A stretch of 64,000 nucleotides of DNA, taken from contig JAXMOE010000001.1 in NCBI GenBank assembly GCA_034670025.1, positions 558,001 through 622,000 on the forward strand, written 5' to 3'. Positions 62,488 to 64,000 of this stretch are shown one piece after another. The position numbers and the translations under genes were made by a program. The DNA comes from PGYR01 sp034670025 (GTDB taxonomy: Bacteria; Bacteroidota; Ignavibacteria; Kapaibacteriales; UBA2268). The notes under the pieces are model-generated. The model worked only from the letters and a program-made list of their open reading frames with translations. It was not told where the DNA came from and searched no databases. Positions within the stretch are counted from its first letter, which is position 1. Each line of letters begins with the position of its first letter.

Positions 62488-63225
62488 ATGAAAATGAAAT
62501 ATTTACCTATATTATTGATATTTATACTAATCTCTTGCGGAGAAGATAACTCAATAACACCAACCGAGACTGTATCACTTAATGTATCAATGAATCACAC
62601 ATTCGATGGGGAGCAATTAGAAACAAATAAAATATACACAAATGATGCAGGTAACGAACTGTCTGTTTCTAAGTTAAAGTATCTCCTGTCTAATTTCAAC
62701 ATGACCAATAACGAAGGGGATATAATTGAACTTGATTCGAGTTACGCATTCGTAGATTTTGGAACTGGTAGAGTTGATTTCCAGCTTAGCAATGTAGAGG
62801 TTGGTAATTATAGTTCACTTACTTTTAATCTTGGAGTGGATTCATTGATAAACAGTTCAGACCCAAATATATTCCCTCAAGAAAGCCCTCTTAATCCAAT
62901 AGTAAATGATATGTACTGGAACTGGGCTGATGGTTTTATTTTTATGACTTTAGAGGGGTTAATATACGAAGACTCAGAATTGAAAGATGCTATTACATAT
63001 CATGTTGGTTTAAATAAAAGTAATATAATAATTGAAATTAATGATGAGTTTGAGATTGATGAATCTGGCAAAATCAACTTAGAATTGGATGTTTCCAAAA
63101 TTTTCAAATCAGAAACCAATATTAACGTAGATGATTACCCTTATGTAACTCATTCAAAAACAGATTTTGGACTGAGTGACGCATTGGCTCGGAATATCAA
63201 AAAATCATTCACTTTAAAGAAATAG
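62488..63225 (+). CDS. MbnP-like lipoprotein
   Basis: 245 residues. Lipobox LISC (Cys17), then an all-beta domain with the MbnP pattern: a first strand (VSLNVSMNHTFDGEQLETNKIYTNDAGNELSVSKLKYLLSNF), FGTGRVDFQLSNVEVGNYSSLTFNLGVDSL, and the key NPIVNDMYWNWADGFIFMTLEG with Trp144 and Trp146. In MbnP of methanotrophs a tryptophan is converted to kynurenine by the di-heme enzyme MbnH and then takes part in copper binding. The next gene here encodes a di-heme enzyme. Methanobactin genes are absent, so this is an MbnP relative used outside that system. Confidence 0.85.
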   Translation: MKMKYLPILLIFILISCGEDNSITPTETVSLNVSMNHTFDGEQLETNKIYTNDAGNELSVSKLKYLLSNFNMTNNEGDIIELDSSYAFVDFGTGRVDFQLSNVEVGNYSSLTFNLGVDSLINSSDPNIFPQESPLNPIVNDMYWNWADGFIFMTLEGLIYEDSELKDAITYHVGLNKSNIIIEINDEFEIDESGKINLELDVSKIFKSETNINVDDYPYVTHSKTDFGLSDALARNIKKSFTLKK

Positions 63226-63228
63226 TAT

Positions 63229-64000
63229 ATGAAAACTAAAGCTTACATTTCTGTTGTAGTGTTTTATCTTAGTATAATTTCATTGACTATGTTATCTTCT
63301 TGTGGAGAAGATGCTGTTGAACCTGAAGAAGAGTATTCTACTACTCCATATAATCTTATTATCCCAACAAACCTACCTAGAGCAATTTTACCAGAAGACA
63401 ACCCTTTAACTGAAGAAGGTGTTAACTTAGGTAAGGAACTATTTTCTGATGGTCTATTATCAAGAGATGGTTCTGTTTCGTGTAATTCATGTCATCAGCA
63501 AGGAAGTGCATTTTCGGACAAAGATGCCAAATTTTCATTAGGTGTTGATGGGAGAATAGGAACAAGAAATTCAATGCCGTTGTTTAACTTTTTCTATCAT
63601 CAGAAAGGATTCTTTTGGGATGGTAGAGCTGATTCATTGAGACATCAAGCATTAATTCCAATTGAAGACCCTTTAGAAATGGATGAAACTTTAGAAAATG
63701 TGTTAGCAAAGATAAACAATAAAGAAAAATACAGAAATTTATTCTATGCCGCTTTTGAAGATTCAGTTGCAACTGAGGAGAGATTAGGTTTAGCATTAGA
63801 GCAATTTATGCTAACTTTAGTTTCAGGTAATTCCAAATACGATAAAGTGCAAAGGGGAGAGTTACAGTTTACAGAATCAGAAAAAAGAGGAGAGGAGTTA
63901 TTTTTTGGTGAATTTGACCCTACTGGTGAAAACAAAGGTGCAGATTGTTTCCATTGCCATGGGACTGCTAATTTTTCTAACCATGATTATATGAATAATG
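63229..64000 (+). CDS. Di-heme cytochrome c peroxidase / MbnH-like protein (3' end outside window)
   Basis: At least 257 residues, cut by the window end. Lipobox LSSC (Cys25), then the di-heme peroxidase/MauG fold: NLGKELFSDGLLSRDGSVSCNSCHQQGSAFSD with the first heme motif CNSCH (85-89), the RNSMPLFNFFYHQKGFFWDGRADSLRHQALIPI segment, and the second heme motif CFHCH (240-244). The gap to the MbnP-like gene is 3 bases, so the two are one operon. Either a peroxidase or a MauG/MbnH-type enzyme that modifies the MbnP tryptophan is possible; the latter is favoured by the pairing. Confidence 0.9.
   Translation, partial: MKTKAYISVVVFYLSIISLTMLSSCGEDAVEPEEEYSTTPYNLIIPTNLPRAILPEDNPLTEEGVNLGKELFSDGLLSRDGSVSCNSCHQQGSAFSDKDAKFSLGVDGRIGTRNSMPLFNFFYHQKGFFWDGRADSLRHQALIPIEDPLEMDETLENVLAKINNKEKYRNLFYAAFEDSVATEERLGLALEQFMLTLVSGNSKYDKVQRGELQFTESEKRGEELFFGEFDPTGENKGADCFHCHGTANFSNHDYMNN

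Overview
The window is AT-rich, densely coded chromosomal DNA; no stretch of more than about 150 bases lacks a gene. It suggests a member of the Bacteroidota/Chlorobiota (FCB) branch. The evidence is a TonB system followed by a PstS-like lipoprotein and a TPR protein, a SusC-style TonB-dependent receptor with a carboxypeptidase-regulatory N-terminus, a large secreted protein with a type IX secretion (T9SS) C-terminal sorting domain, many lipoproteins with short signal peptides, and promoters matching the Bacteroidota form (TTG, about 20 bases, TAnnTTTG). The fatty-acid gene order (yceD-rpmF-plsX-fabH-fabD-fabG-acpP-fabF-rnc) is the order I associate with green sulfur bacteria and their Ignavibacteria/Kapabacteria relatives, so a low-GC Chlorobiota/Kapabacteria-like lineage is my best inference. 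No phage, insertion sequence or CRISPR array was seen.

Layout: 1-3650 tonB operon (its exbBD genes probably lie upstream); 3668-10539 phospholipid/fatty-acid operon from a clear promoter, ending in RNase III, then gcvPB; 12081-15498 DUF421 and DUF2007 proteins, murB and fumC; 15588-23517 a PEP/pyruvate-binding protein, a DnaJ-like protein, an HD-GYP protein, holA, proS, a PHP phosphoesterase and tRNA-Leu(GAG); 23579-33677 envelope and secreted proteins (Cu/Zn SOD, lipoprotein plus TonB receptor, CPBP protease, a 1309-residue T9SS cargo protein, and a lipoprotein built from near-identical repeats).

33769-43951 is a tightly packed minus-strand run of eight genes: a GlmU-type nucleotidyltransferase fused to a VOC domain, phosphoglycerate mutase, an exported TldD-like metallopeptidase, a small PH-like membrane protein, an exported TldE-like partner without the metal site, a Wzz-like chain-length protein, an O-antigen ligase/polymerase-like protein, and penicillin-binding protein 2. 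Spacing implies co-transcription. This exported TldD/TldE-like pair inside a surface-polysaccharide and cell-wall operon is the most interesting lead in the window.

44037-47001 holds a signalling operon (histidine kinase, HDOD protein, small partner). 47099-56290 is amino-acid catabolism: bifunctional FtcD (histidine), a methylcrotonyl-CoA carboxylase set with a split alpha subunit plus an enoyl-CoA hydratase (leucine), an M20 dipeptidase, and P5C dehydrogenase (proline/arginine). Together these fit a peptide- and amino-acid-consuming heterotroph. 56372-62420 contains a PD40/OmpA-like lipoprotein, alr, scpA-scpB, a DUF6132 protein, a polysaccharide flippase and tRNA-Arg(TCG). The window ends with an MbnP-like lipoprotein followed by a truncated di-heme peroxidase of the MauG/CcpA superfamily, resembling the MbnP-MbnH copper pair.
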